Origin: Caecitellus pseudoparvulus
Lineage: Eukaryota > Bigyra: Bicosoecida
Length of the DNA: 64,000 nucleotides
Reading direction: 5' to 3'
Assembly (NCBI GenBank): GCA_965644315.1
Contig: CBFFRQ010000039.1
Location: 124,001-188,000, forward strand
This document shows, piece after piece, positions 27,804-39,100 of this stretch; the stretch's first letter is position 1, and each line of letters begins with the position of its first letter. The translations under genes and the position numbers were made by a program. Under the pieces are notes generated by a model. The model worked only from the letters and a program-made list of their open reading frames with translations. It did not search any database and was not told the origin of the DNA.

Positions 27804-30800
27804 ATGTCTGAGTCGGACGACGACAGCGACGCTGGCGGCGCGGGGGTCGGCGCAGGGCAGGGCGTGGACCGTTTCACCGACCTCCTGCACCCCACTGGGC
27901 CAGATGGCGCGTTCGTGCCGCCCACTATGGTGGATGCAGACACTCGCGTGCACTGCGTGGTGTGGGCGAAGGAGTCGCCCAGCACGGACATGCTGAAGCA
28001 GTGGCGGGCCCTGCGCGCCATGACGCAGGGGCACATCATGCTGACCGTGTTCCGACAAATCGGCCACGTGTTGGCGGCGGTTCGCGATCCCCGTTGCCGT
28101 GTGGCGGCCATGCTGCTGGACTTGCAAGATGGGCCTGCTGAGGTGCTGCAAGTGCTGGCAGCGGTGCGGGGTGCGGGGGGGCTGCTGCCCACGCTGCTCC
28201 TGGTGCGTTCCCTCGGGGACATGTCTGATGCGTTACGCAAGGCTGCCCAGGAGGCCATGGCGCTGGGCGCGTCTCAGCTGGTGGAGCGCCCGTCATCACA
28301 GGGCGACCTGTTCGTGTTGGCACGGCGGGTGGCAACCCTCGTGAACCGCCACGCCAAGGCAGACATCGTGTTCAACCAGATTCGCAGCAGTACAGGTGTG
28401 GGCAGTGGCGCCCGCCTCTCCCGCAGGCACTTGGAGGCATGGCGTGCAGGGCAGGGGGGGGACCCCGCCGCCGCCACACCCGCCCCAGCTCCAGTCATGG
28501 ATGGGGGGGTGTCGGAGGCACTGGCTGTGCAGGTGGGGCGCGGCCTCATGCGCCAGCCAGTGCACGGGCGGGGACCAGCCCACTCTGCTCGCCAGGGAAC
28601 CGCCTCCTCTGCCGGCCGCAGTGCCACACCACCCGCAGCCTCCACGCCGCTGGCACCCCAGCGACTAGCGGAGCTGGCTGCCTCAGCAGCTGGGCGCTGG
28701 ACATCTGCCGAGCAGAAAGTGGACGGGTCAGTGGTGACGCAAGAGGTGCAGGCTGCGCAGAAGGCGGTGTCTGTGCACAGCGTGGGGGGTGACTTCGGCA
28801 TTGCCGCCCGTGGGGCAGCGGCGTACACAGACCAGCTGCTGTTTCCACAGCTGGCGGGGGCGCAGGGGTCTGCTGGGGGCACCAACGGCGATGCAAGGAA
28901 CGAAGATGAGCCCTCTGACGCGTATCAGAGTGTCATCTTGGCTGCCCTGGCTGGGCAGGGGGAGGAAGTGGTGACGGCGGCGCCTGCGGAGCCGGACACC
29001 GAGGAGGGGCGGGAGTCAGGGCGGTGGGGTGGCGACGAGGGGGACAGTCACTTGGATGCATGGGGTGTGGGGGGTGCTGGGACGCGGGGTGCCTTTCCCT
29101 CGTTGGATGCGGAGTGGGTCAGTCCGCACCGGGTGCGTGCGGTGCGGAAATTGAGGGTGGTGCACCACGATGCTCTGGCGCGCGGCGTGCGGCGCACATC
29201 CCTCACTGGCAACTTCACCACCCCCCTGAGCAGTCCTTTCCTCGCGTCCAAAGGAAGCAGCATGCCTGTCAGTGCAGGCATGACTGTACTTCCCCGGCAC
29301 GCTGCCAGCACTTCCAGCCTGCATGTGCCGCGTGGTCCAGGCGCCGGCATCCTGCACAGCCTGGCGGCCTCTGGACGGCTGCTGCGCACTGCAGAGTCCA
29401 TGCCTGGCCTGGCTGCCCGACACCAAGTCACAGGCGTGCTGGGGCACACGCTTACGTCCACCGCCTCTGGCAAGGGGCGAGGTGGAGAGGAGGGGGCGGC
29501 CTCCCCTCCGCCGGACAGCTCCCTGGACCTGCTGGGGGAGGAGGGCCCCCGCACCCCCCGCGGTGGGGCCGCATCCCCTGCTTCCGAAGAGGACACAGTG
29601 CAGCTGCCACTGTCCGCATCCATGGCCTTCGCTTCTGCCATCACTCGCTCTGCAGCCCAGCGCGCACTGGCAGCCTCCCAGCGGCGGCGCGCAGCCGGGC
29701 AGGCCTTCACAGTGAAGTCCACAGACGGTGTGGATATGAGCACTGCGTGGATGGGGTGGATGGGCTTCGACCTGCTCAAGGGCAGCGCCCTGTGGCCCTC
29801 CATCCAGTCCGTGTCCCCCTTCTCCTCCGCCTTCAAGTGGCTGCAGCGAGGACTGGGCGCCACACTCACGCACACCGCGCCAGCAAGCGGCGGCACGCGC
29901 AGTGAAGGGGACACGCCCCAGTCAAGCATGGTGGCGTCCGCCGTGTCTGGTCTGACTGGTCTGGACTCCAGCTCCAGCACGGCCGCCCTGGCAGCTGCCG
30001 CAGCGGCTCAGGGCGGCGGAGGGCACGGCGCAGTGCGTGGTGCGGTGACGGTGGATGCCGACGCCATGACACCACAGGCCGAGGCCTCTGCCCTGGCATC
30101 GTTCAAGGCGGCAGTGCGTGTGGATGCCAAGTGTGCCGTGGCACACCACCTGCAAGGCGTCGTGTTGCTGGGGCTGGGCCGGTTTGACGAGGCGCTGGCA
30201 GCGCTGCACAGGTGTCTGGCACCGGACCCCAGCGCACCGGGTGGAGGGCAATTTCCGCAGTCTGTCCTGCCTCCAGGCACACACGCCGCGGCCCTGGCTC
30301 GGTATGGACTGGCGCCCCCCGCCCACATCGTCGTGCGCCTGACGCAAGCTCTGTGGCAAGAGGGTGCCTCCCGCCCCCCCCCTCCCAAGCGCAGGGGGCC
30401 AAAGGGTAAGGTGCGGCGCAAACAGGGCATTTCACCGGCGGCACGTGCCGCGGCACTGCCCCGCACAGTGGGCCCATCGGGACACGTGCTGACTCCGCAG
30501 CCCACCCGCCTCGGGCTGGATTCGGGTGTCAGTTGGCAGCCCCCTGAAGTGGTGGCCCTGGCTCTGTACAACCGAGCCCTTGCCAGGTGTGCGCTGGGTG
30601 ACTTGCTGCTGGCTTTGGATGACACGGCCGGCTGTCTGCAGCTGGAGCCACACCACCCACCCGCCCTCCGGCTGCGGGCCATGCTGAGGCGCAGGGAGGG
30701 GAACTTCTCTGGCGCTGTGCAGGACTACACAGCTGCCGTGAGCGCGGGAGCGCAGGGCCCTTCACACCGCAGGGGGTCTGGCGTGGGGCATGTTGGGGCG

Positions 30801-32780
30801 CCCCGCCAGATCCCAAGCGCAGCAAGCACGTCGGCGCCAGGAGCGGCGTTTCCTGGAGGCAGCCCAAGCGAGGCAGAGGGCGCCCGACGCACACGAGAGC
30901 AGCTGAAACACTTGCGAGAGCTGTCTACGCTGTTCAAACCTGGCAGCCGTGTCGCAGGCATGCTGGGGCTGGACCAGGCAGCAGCTGCACTGCGCGGAAG
31001 TGAGGATGGCGCTCACGACGCCGCTGTGCAGCGGCTGCAAGCCGCCCTCACGGCTGAGGGGGCGTGGCCATCACCCATGACAGTCAACAAACCCGTGGCA
31101 GCGGGAGGAACGCCAGCTATCAATCTGGTGCTGGCGCAAGAGCAAGAGTACGCTCGAAAACTCACCGTGCCCAATGCCGGCTCCCCGGCAAAGCCGTCGA
31201 GACAGGTGCACGACGGGGCAGCGTCACCACCCACGACGCCGGCCGCAGGACACCATGGCGGGCCCCAAGGCGTCTTGGCGACCATGTTCCAGCGGGAGTT
31301 GGGGCAGGCGGTACACGCTGATTCGCTGGCAGGCAGCGGAGAGAGTCAGGAGGCTGCGCTTTCACCAGCCCTCCCAGCTGAGCAGCAGCAAGGAGACTCG
31401 CCGCGCGCCCAAGCGGTTGAAGCCCTGGGCGGCACAAAACACTCCCTGGATCAAGTGCTGACGGGCTTGACAGACGTGTTCTCGTCTGTCATGTGCACGA
31501 ACACGGAGCTTGTGAGCGCCCTGGCACACCGTTGCAACCGGCGACCCAGCGCAGCCACACGCATCATCAAGTCAGCCCTGTCCCCGCTCATCTGGTTCCG
31601 GCGCCTGCAGCCTGGCGTGCAAGAGGACTTCGCCCAGCGTGTGTCCCGGCGCACATTTCCGCACGGCGCCACCGTCATTGCTGAGCGAGCGCCTATGCCG
31701 TTCTTCCTCGTCGTCATGTCGGGCGCAGCCACAGTGAAGGTGAACGTCGCAGACGCAGATGTGGCCGTCGGGAAGCTGGGTGCAGGGGATATTTACGGGC
31801 ACTTGTCTCTGCTCTTTGGCGCCTCGCGCACACTGACCATCGTGGCGGCCGGCACGCTGGAAGTGCTGACGCTGCCCGCCGTGGACTTCATGTCCATGCG
31901 CCTGGACCGCGTGTTCAACCAGCACTTGTCAGATACCGTGGCCATTTTCCGCAGCACTGGCGCCTTTGACTCGTTCTCAGACGAGGAGTTGCAGAAGCTG
32001 GCGTCCACTGCCACCCTGCGTGCTTTCGCGAAGGGCAGCACGGTGCTGAGGCAGGGAGCTTTGCCCAGCTCGCTGTGTGTGCTCACACGGGGTATTCTGC
32101 GTGTGACCAAGGACACCAATGTCATTTCCGACCTGCAGCGCCTCATGGGGGAGGCACAGGCCCGCATCAAGTCGTTGCTGCAAGGCGCCACATTCCACTC
32201 TTCCATGCGCCACGGGGCCAAGCTGGCCTTCGCGCAGGCCCAGCCAGACGGGGGCACAGTGGCGTCAGTACTGCACGAAGCAAGTGACGGCGCCCAGCCT
32301 GCCGATGCCTCACATCACGTCGCCGCGCCGGAGCTGAAGGAGGCCCTGCTGCCCACGGCAGTGCAAGCGGAGGTGGCGCAGCTTCGGGAGCGGGTGCAGC
32401 AGCTGCAAGAGCGCCAAGACAGCCTGCGCAAAGAGTTTGCAGGCAGTGCTGAGCGAGAGAGCATGCTGCGACGCAGTGTGATGCTGGAACGAGCCCTGCC
32501 ACCCTTCCTCTTTGGCGAGGCGGCCGTGCTGGAGCCATGGAGCGGTCTGGAGCCTGGCAACGTCATTGCTGATACGTATGTGGAGGTGCTGCAGGTGTCC
32601 AGGTCAGCGCTGCCACACCACTACTTCAATCGGGAGAGAAGGGAAGCGCTCAAGGCCAAGGCTATGCAGTGGCCCCGTGATGACACGGTGCTTCTGCAGC
32701 GCTTCCTGCACCAGCAGGAGTGGCAGCAGTACAAGCAGGGTGTGGTGGCATCCAGCAAGGGGCCAGCCTCTGCAGACTGA
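27804..32780 (+). CDS. Receiver-like / TPR / cyclic-nucleotide-binding fusion protein
   Basis: A single-exon protein of 1658 residues; the ATG at 27804 (MSESDDDSDAG) is the first in frame. Residues about 48-180 resemble a response-regulator receiver: an Asp in AMLLDLQDG, then LLPTLLLVRS, then EAMALGASQLVERP where receivers have a conserved Lys. Thus a pseudo-receiver is likely. A long Ser/Ala/Gly-rich linker follows. TPR-like helices lie near 755-800 (HHLQGVVLLGLGRFDEALAA) and 915-980 (LYNRALARCALGDLLLALDD). Residues about 1259-1366 form a cNMP-binding jelly roll (LVVMSGAATVKV, GDIYGHLSLLFGASRT), with the usual phosphate-cassette Glu replaced by His. A second jelly roll begins near 1380, is interrupted by a coiled coil, and resumes with LFGEAAVL near 1563. 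There is no kinase or channel domain. It probably acts as a cytosolic signalling scaffold. Confidence 0.75.
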   Translation: MSESDDDSDAGGAGVGAGQGVDRFTDLLHPTGPDGAFVPPTMVDADTRVHCVVWAKESPSTDMLKQWRALRAMTQGHIMLTVFRQIGHVLAAVRDPRCRVAAMLLDLQDGPAEVLQVLAAVRGAGGLLPTLLLVRSLGDMSDALRKAAQEAMALGASQLVERPSSQGDLFVLARRVATLVNRHAKADIVFNQIRSSTGVGSGARLSRRHLEAWRAGQGGDPAAATPAPAPVMDGGVSEALAVQVGRGLMRQPVHGRGPAHSARQGTASSAGRSATPPAASTPLAPQRLAELAASAAGRWTSAEQKVDGSVVTQEVQAAQKAVSVHSVGGDFGIAARGAAAYTDQLLFPQLAGAQGSAGGTNGDARNEDEPSDAYQSVILAALAGQGEEVVTAAPAEPDTEEGRESGRWGGDEGDSHLDAWGVGGAGTRGAFPSLDAEWVSPHRVRAVRKLRVVHHDALARGVRRTSLTGNFTTPLSSPFLASKGSSMPVSAGMTVLPRHAASTSSLHVPRGPGAGILHSLAASGRLLRTAESMPGLAARHQVTGVLGHTLTSTASGKGRGGEEGAASPPPDSSLDLLGEEGPRTPRGGAASPASEEDTVQLPLSASMAFASAITRSAAQRALAASQRRRAAGQAFTVKSTDGVDMSTAWMGWMGFDLLKGSALWPSIQSVSPFSSAFKWLQRGLGATLTHTAPASGGTRSEGDTPQSSMVASAVSGLTGLDSSSSTAALAAAAAAQGGGGHGAVRGAVTVDADAMTPQAEASALASFKAAVRVDAKCAVAHHLQGVVLLGLGRFDEALAALHRCLAPDPSAPGGGQFPQSVLPPGTHAAALARYGLAPPAHIVVRLTQALWQEGASRPPPPKRRGPKGKVRRKQGISPAARAAALPRTVGPSGHVLTPQPTRLGLDSGVSWQPPEVVALALYNRALARCALGDLLLALDDTAGCLQLEPHHPPALRLRAMLRRREGNFSGAVQDYTAAVSAGAQGPSHRRGSGVGHVGAPRQIPSAASTSAPGAAFPGGSPSEAEGARRTREQLKHLRELSTLFKPGSRVAGMLGLDQAAAALRGSEDGAHDAAVQRLQAALTAEGAWPSPMTVNKPVAAGGTPAINLVLAQEQEYARKLTVPNAGSPAKPSRQVHDGAASPPTTPAAGHHGGPQGVLATMFQRELGQAVHADSLAGSGESQEAALSPALPAEQQQGDSPRAQAVEALGGTKHSLDQVLTGLTDVFSSVMCTNTELVSALAHRCNRRPSAATRIIKSALSPLIWFRRLQPGVQEDFAQRVSRRTFPHGATVIAERAPMPFFLVVMSGAATVKVNVADADVAVGKLGAGDIYGHLSLLFGASRTLTIVAAGTLEVLTLPAVDFMSMRLDRVFNQHLSDTVAIFRSTGAFDSFSDEELQKLASTATLRAFAKGSTVLRQGALPSSLCVLTRGILRVTKDTNVISDLQRLMGEAQARIKSLLQGATFHSSMRHGAKLAFAQAQPDGGTVASVLHEASDGAQPADASHHVAAPELKEALLPTAVQAEVAQLRERVQQLQERQDSLRKEFAGSAERESMLRRSVMLERALPPFLFGEAAVLEPWSGLEPGNVIADTYVEVLQVSRSALPHHYFNRERREALKAKAMQWPRDDTVLLQRFLHQQEWQQYKQGVVASSKGPASAD

Positions 32781-32908
32781 CGTTGTCGACACAATCCAGC
32801 AAGCACTCTCACCATCGCACTCGTCGCACACGCCCCAGATCTGCTCTGGTGAGGCGCTGCAGCCGTTCTCCTCCAGCTCTCTGCTTTTGTTGGCAGGCAA
32901 CGCTGCAA

Positions 32909-32916
32909 ATTCCGCA
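32909..32916 (+). promoter_or_regulatory. ATTCCGCA, near-match of the recurrent octamer
   Basis: It lies 22 bp upstream of the ATG at 32939 and differs from TTTCCGCA by one base. It is listed because of its matching position; function is inferred. Confidence 0.2.
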
Positions 32917-32938
32917 GGCTGTCCCTCAAAACTGTGCC

Positions 32939-35789
32939 ATGGCGGGCGAGTTCGAGGCTGAAGCCATGCACATTGGCGGGGACTGGATGGCAGCCATTGA
33001 TCCCTCCAGCGGTGCCACGTACTACGTCAATGAAGTGGAGGGTGTGACGCAATGGGACTGGCCTGAAGCTGACCTGTGAGTCACAAGCCCACGTGCTCCG
33101 TTGCAACACCACTGCCGCGCAGCGGTGCGCGAGACTGCCGCATTGGACAATCACTGGGAATTGCACATGGTGATGCATCTGTCCCCTTTCCCTGATTTGC
33201 ACCCCGCTTTCGCGCTGCTGCAGAGGTCCAGAGCCGGAAGGTGGCGTGGTGTTTTCAGAGGCGCACGATGGAATGGGAGCAGCTGCTCACGAGTCCCCCT
33301 GGATCGACGCCCAAGACCCATCCAGTGGAGTGACGTACTACATCAACACGGAGACACAAGAGACCACGTGGGAGATGCCTGAAGGTTTCGACCCAGCCGC
33401 AGCGGCAGCACTGCGAGCCCAGATTGAAGCAGAAGAAGCGGCTGAAGCAGCAGCACAGGAAGGAGGGCTGGGAAAGCCTCATGAGGGGGCTCCTCAAGTG
33501 GTGCCAGCACCTGATGGTGAAGTGCATGCACCGGGAGGTGGGGCAGGCCAAGTTGAGGAGGAGCCAGCATCCACTGTTGGGCGAGGCCTCGACAGCGCAA
33601 GCGACGGGGCCGTGCCAGGGGACGAGCAAGTGCCCAGTGGATCTGTGCCGGAAGTACCTGCTTCATCAAGTGCACCATCAAGTGTTCCGCTTCATGGCGC
33701 GCTTGGAACCGCCCAGGTGCAAGGTGAAGGCTCAGACGCGGTGGCAGCTGAGCCAGTGGACGCAATTGGGGAAACGCCAGCGCCCATTGTTCCGCCACCC
33801 AAGCCACCCAAGCCTCCGATCCCCCAGCAACTAAGTCCTGTTTTGAAGGGTGAAGCGGTGCCTCCCAGCCCCACCAAGGCCAGCGCACCCAGGCCACCGC
33901 TGAAGCAAGTTGCGGTCCCATCGTCCGGCAAGCCAGCTACGGATACAAAGCCACAACCCCCTTCTGGTAGTGCCCCGTTTCCTGCCGGGGCAAGGCCAAT
34001 GGCTGTCGGAGTGCGGCACAAGTGGGTACGGGCGCTTTCGCACATCAAGGCCAAGGCGCGGAAGAGCATCTCGGCAGGGGCAGAGAAAGCTGAGAAGTTT
34101 GCCAAGCTCCGTTCCTTTGCAAAGCTAGCAGAGAAAAAGAAAATTGAAGCTGCGGCTGCCCTTGCGGCTGGCAAGGCTGGTGCTGATGGTGCAGCGTCTT
34201 CCGAGCCAGACGAAACCATCTTAAAGTTCACTGAGCTCAGCGAGGAAGACGCCGCTTCACTGGCAACCAAGACCATGACAGAGTACGGGGAAGCGTACTT
34301 TAACCGGAACCGCAAGGGTATCTTTGGCTCTGCAACCACTGTATCCAAGATGCTGGCGTGGAAGAACTCGAACATTCGCACGGCGCTGAAGAAGATGCCC
34401 ACGAAGGACATGGAAAGCGCCGCTACGCAGTGCTTCAGAAACATCACCGGGTACATGGGCGACCGAAGCAGTCGAAAGGATGACGGAGGGCACGCGGAGA
34501 AGGTAATAAAGACGTGCTTGAGCAGCAGCGAAGAGATCCGGGACGAAGTGTACTGCCAGCTGGCGAAGCAGACCAACCAGAACCCTGACCAGGACTCGCG
34601 CCGGAAGGGGTGGCAGCTGATCTGCATCTGTGCAGGATGCTTCTCTCCCTCCACGACGCTGTTGCCACACTTTGTGCACTATTGCAAGACCGCGTACGAC
34701 GATCCCACCTGCGGCACCCTCGCTCAGCGTGCTGTCAGGGCGCTGCTGAAGTCCAGCAAGCTGGGCCCACGCCGCGAAACACCACTGCCCATGGAGTTGA
34801 ATGCCATGGCAGCCCTGAACCCCGTCTTGATGAGGGTGTACCACATGGATGGCACGTACGAGGTTCTTCCGGTGTGCAGCTGGACTACTGCGGGGGATCT
34901 GAATCGCATGATGGCCTTTCAGCTGAAGCTCACTGACGCCTCAGCTTTCTCCGTGTACGAGATGACCCCTGAATATGAGGAACGCTTTCTGGAGGCTGAC
35001 GAGCGGGTGCTGGACCTTGTCGCATACTGGCAGCGCCTACACGACGAAGAGAAAGGCGCTGCTAAGGCCAAGGCGCTCAACGCGCACCACACCTTCCGCC
35101 TCGTGTATAAAGTCAGGTACTACTTTGACCCTGCCGTGGACGATGCCGCTGCTATGGATGAGTTCTACCGGCAGACCGTGTACGACATTGTTCGCATGCG
35201 GTACCCCTCGAATCTCGAGAAGTGCAAGGCTTTGGCTGCACTGCAGCTGGTTGTTGAGTACGGCCCAAAGGAGGCGTGCTCCCAGCCGCCGGACATTGAC
35301 TCAGGCTGCAAGACTGCTCTGCAGCGCTTCCTACCCAACGAACACTTTGAGGAGCTGAAGAAGGCTGGGCGGGCCACCCTTGGACAGGAGCTGTCCGTCG
35401 CATGGGCTGGGCACGGCAGCAAGACGAAAGCCGAGGCCATCCACGAGTACCTGTCAGAGGTGCGGTCCTGGGAGGTATGGGGGTCCAACTTCTACTTCGT
35501 GGAGCCGCAAAACAGCACTGAGCTGCCTGTATCCGTCTTCCTAGCTGTGAACCCGACCGGCCTCCTGTTCATTGACTACACCACGAAAGAGACTGTGAAG
35601 AAGTTCCCATACTCTGAGGTGCCAACTTGGGGGCACTCTGGCACAGCGATTGTGCTTCATGTGGGTTCCCTCTCGGATGCAACAACAACGAAGATGTACT
35701 TCAAGACAGACTTCGGGAAAGAAATCAACAACCTCATCCAGGCGTACGTGCAGCGACTCTGCGACGGCTCCGCTGCCTTGGCGAGGTGA
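32939..35789 (+). CDS. WW-WW-MyTH4-FERM protein without a motor domain
   Basis: Two exons, 32939-33075 and 33224-35789, give 900 residues; the 148-bp intron (GTGAGT..CTGCAG) is in phase. WW domain 1 spans 16-42 (GATYYVNEVEGVTQWDWP) and WW2 spans 72-98 (GVTYYINTETQETTWEMP); each exon supplies one. A Pro/Ala-rich linker and a basic helix (HIKAKARKSISAGAEKAEKF) follow. The MyTH4 domain lies at roughly 385-560, with ITGYMGDRSS near 452 and EEIRDEVYCQLAKQTNQNPD. FERM lobes run from about 569 to 890 (VYHMDGTYEVLPV; RKVRYYF-type strand; FGKEINNLIQAYV at the end). MyTH4-FERM modules bind microtubules and membrane-receptor tails and normally sit behind myosin or kinesin motors; WW domains bind Pro-rich ligands. 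No motor is encoded upstream, so it looks like a stand-alone adaptor linking cytoskeleton to membrane. Confidence 0.88.
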
Positions 35790-36129
35790 ACTCAAGATGC
35801 AGCCCAGTCTCGCGACACGTCCCGGCCCTGGGCCGCTGAATGCACTCCAGTTCTCATTCTCTTGTCAGGGCCACAGACTACGCTGCTTGATGCAGTTGTG
35901 GAACTTGCATTGAGGGGGGTCCCGACTCCGCTGCACCCACACTCGCCCCACGACCAAGCGGCCCACTTCAATTTACCTCACGCGTACTCACTGTTACGTT
36001 CCAAGTGCCCGGTTCCGCTCTCTTTCAGCGCAGCAAGCCTCGCTGCTACGCAAGGGTCGGCGCTGGCGCAAGGTTGCGCCGTCGCAGCAGTCGCCTCACG
36101 ATTGCCTGCAAGCAACCCCCGACCTTAGC
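35790..36129. other. Intergenic between two plus-strand genes
   Basis: A 340-bp spacer. The frame of a short plus-strand ORF (35862-36128) is open but its composition is not convincing. It presumably includes the terminator of the MyTH4-FERM gene and the promoter of the calpain gene. No motif stands out. Confidence 0.4.
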
Positions 36130-39100
36130 ATGGCTGAAGGCAGCGTATCCATTGAACCTGTGCTGGATGGAGGCCAGGCCAATACCTTCGCCATGGTGTA
36201 CGCCGCTGGAGGTGTGCCGTTCACCCTCTTGGCCCTCGCGGCTGCGGCGGTGCTGTGGAACGTCCCTCACTGCCGGCTACAGTTCCTCCCTCATGCCGCC
36301 ATCCGGTGGACCAAGTCTCTGCCAGGCTGTTTTTGCCTGAATTTCCTTGTCCACCTGCTCAACACGTTGACAGTGGCCGTACTGGCTGGTTGGTGAGTGA
36401 CTGGCTCTGGGCGACGCACACCTGTTGGCTTGTCATGCTGCCTGTGGCATCGGCCTCATGCCGACCGGAAGGCCAGTGGGAGATGAAACGTGTCATTCCA
36501 TGCGTTTATCCTTGAGCTGAAGCTCGGGAACTGATCCGCAATTAGGAGTGGGCTGGAGTTGTGAAGTGGGCGTTTCCACGTCGCAGCGATGCACTACCGT
36601 TGCACGGCTGCACCCCCTTTCAACCTTCCACAGGGTCATTGCAGTGCTGGTTCTCGTTAAACCTGCTTTTGTTGGAGTAGCACTGGCTTTCCTCATCCCG
36701 GCAGCCCTGTTGCTTGTCTGGGGCTTCCTGCAGTGGCGTGCAGCAGCCTGGCGCCCGCTGGGTTGCGCCACTGGCGTACGAGCAGCGCGCCGGCTGGCAG
36801 AGCGTGAGGGCGAAGACCTACCCCCCCACCCGTCCACTTGTTGCCTTCCGTGTGCGGAGGTTTCGTCCTTGTCCCCCTATGTGCTTGCTGCCGTGCTGCT
36901 GGTGTCTGGGTATGAGTTGGCGGCGGTAGGCACGGGCAACGCCACCCGCTCGTCCACCGGCGAGCTGACGTTCGTGCACTCCTTCCTGGCGACGTCTTGG
37001 GTGTTCCTGGGCCTCAACGCCCTCATTTGGTGTGTGCTGGTGTTCGTGCTCACGGAACCGGATGAGCCCTTTTCCGTGGCAGGCATGCTGCGCCTGTTCC
37101 TCAAGGCACATGGTATGGACGTGCCCGCTGCTCTGACCGCCATGGACAAAGCCCATGTCCTGACCAAGGACGCGGCAACCCTCCTGGACTCAGAGGATAC
37201 CCCCTTGGATGTCGCCCTTCGCTCTGCCTCCGCCTCCCCCTCCACCTCGTTCAATGCCCTGTACGAGGCTTGCACCGACCCCGCCACAGGCAGCTTGGCC
37301 CTGCCGCGTGGCATCCGCACGCCCTCACGGCAGCACCGAGAACTGGTCACCATTCAACTGTACATTGCTTCTCTAGTTGTTCTGGTGGCATACATCGGCA
37401 CCAACTTTCTCGCCGGTGGCGGGACGGCAGAGTCGGGCACGTACGTCGCGGTCGCCCTGGTCGGTACCATGCTGCTGGTGGACTGTGTCGTCTGGGCGGC
37501 CTATGCAGGTGGCACCTTGACCACGTCAGGCGCGACCAGCCTCCTGGTGGCCTTGTCGCGAGGTGTCGCCATTGCCTTTGGCGTGCGTTTCTGGCTAATT
37601 GGCATCATGGCCACGTACCTCCTCGTCGGCGTTTTCCTCGCTGAAATGCTGGTCCTGCGCGCATTCCCGAGTCTGCGAGAGTGGCAAGCGACTGGAGGCT
37701 GCCAGGGACGCCCTGCTACATTGAAGCCTGCGCCACTGGAGGGGCCCCCTGGCGGGGAAGCAGCCGCTGAGGCGGGAGATTCCGTGGCCGGTGGTGGTCA
37801 GCAAGGCGCGGATCGTGGTGATCGGGAGCAAAGCACGTGCCTGTCCTATGTGACACATCCTGGAACTCTGCTGCTCGCCGTGTCTGCTGCATTCGCCGCG
37901 TTAGTGGGTGGACTGGCAGTTGCCTCCGAGTCCGATCTGACGCTGCCAACTGACAGAGTGACGCTTGTCGACAGCTCTCGAGCACACCCGCAGTGGCAGT
38001 TCGGCCTGGCCGCCATTGGGTTTGTGGCTGTGTTCACGCCCCTGCGCATGGCGTTTCTGTTCTACGATGCTGACTCGTGGGACTTCAAGGGCGTGGGCTG
38101 GTACAGCGCTGCTCTCTCCTGCACCGCCTCTGCAGCTGTCGGCGTTGGCCTGTGGCGCATCACCGACTCATTCATTCTCCTAGGCTTCTGTGCCTTTGCC
38201 CCGATTGCGGTCTTTGGTCTGGCGGGGCTGTGGGGCCAGTTCCAGCGCGATGACTTTGACGTCTGGCTGCCAGGCGGCATTGGCTGCGTCCGAACCTGCG
38301 CCTGCTGCTACACCAAGTATCAGCAAGACCACGAGCAAAAGGTCATGATCCACGACATGCAGGTGGCTTTTTCAGCCCGTGGTATTCAGGTGCAAGATGA
38401 CGTCACTCCCCGCTCACGACCACCCGAGGCCCCGCGCTCCTTTGAGGAACGTGACGATAGTGAGCTTGTGGAGGACACTGGTGTAGACGATGGCGAGGGC
38501 GGCGCCGACGAACGCACGCTCGCAGGGGCAGCAAGCGATTCCGACGACTCTGACTCTGACATGGAGGTGTTCGTTGAGGAGCCAGTGGAGAGCGGCCTGC
38601 TGCCGGCGCAGCGCACCTCCACTGCAACCCCCAGCACCACCATCGCACAGTGGCACGCAGAGATGACCCGAGAAGGGAGCGACTTCCCCCAAACTGCGCC
38701 TCTCCTCCCCGGTGTCAACGACACAGGCAAAATTTGGGCCAGCACGCTGCTCGCTGTGCACTATCCCTGCCCTGGCGTTCCCTGTTGCCGCCCACATGCT
38801 GCCGGCTGCACGTGCGCACCAGAGTGGAATGGCAACCAGTGGCGCAACAACTACGTCATGTTGGCGTTCAGTCTCATCGTGGGTGCTTTTGCGGGGTTCG
38901 GGTATGTCATGTCGCTCGGCTTGACGCTGTCGTGGGTGGGTTGGTTCGTTGCTGGGGAGGCCTTTGCGTTGGTCATGATGGGCCTGGCAGTGTACGCATA
39001 CATCCGAACTGCTGCGTTCAACTGGTTTCACTGGGACTTCATGGTGCTTGGTGTCGGCGTGCACATCCTGGAACACGTGTACGCCTTCCTGCGACTTGGC

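Noticed and set aside
36130-36396. A stand-alone 88-residue membrane protein.
   Set aside because: A GTGAGT donor in the last codons joins it in phase to the calpain frame and restores a membrane span.
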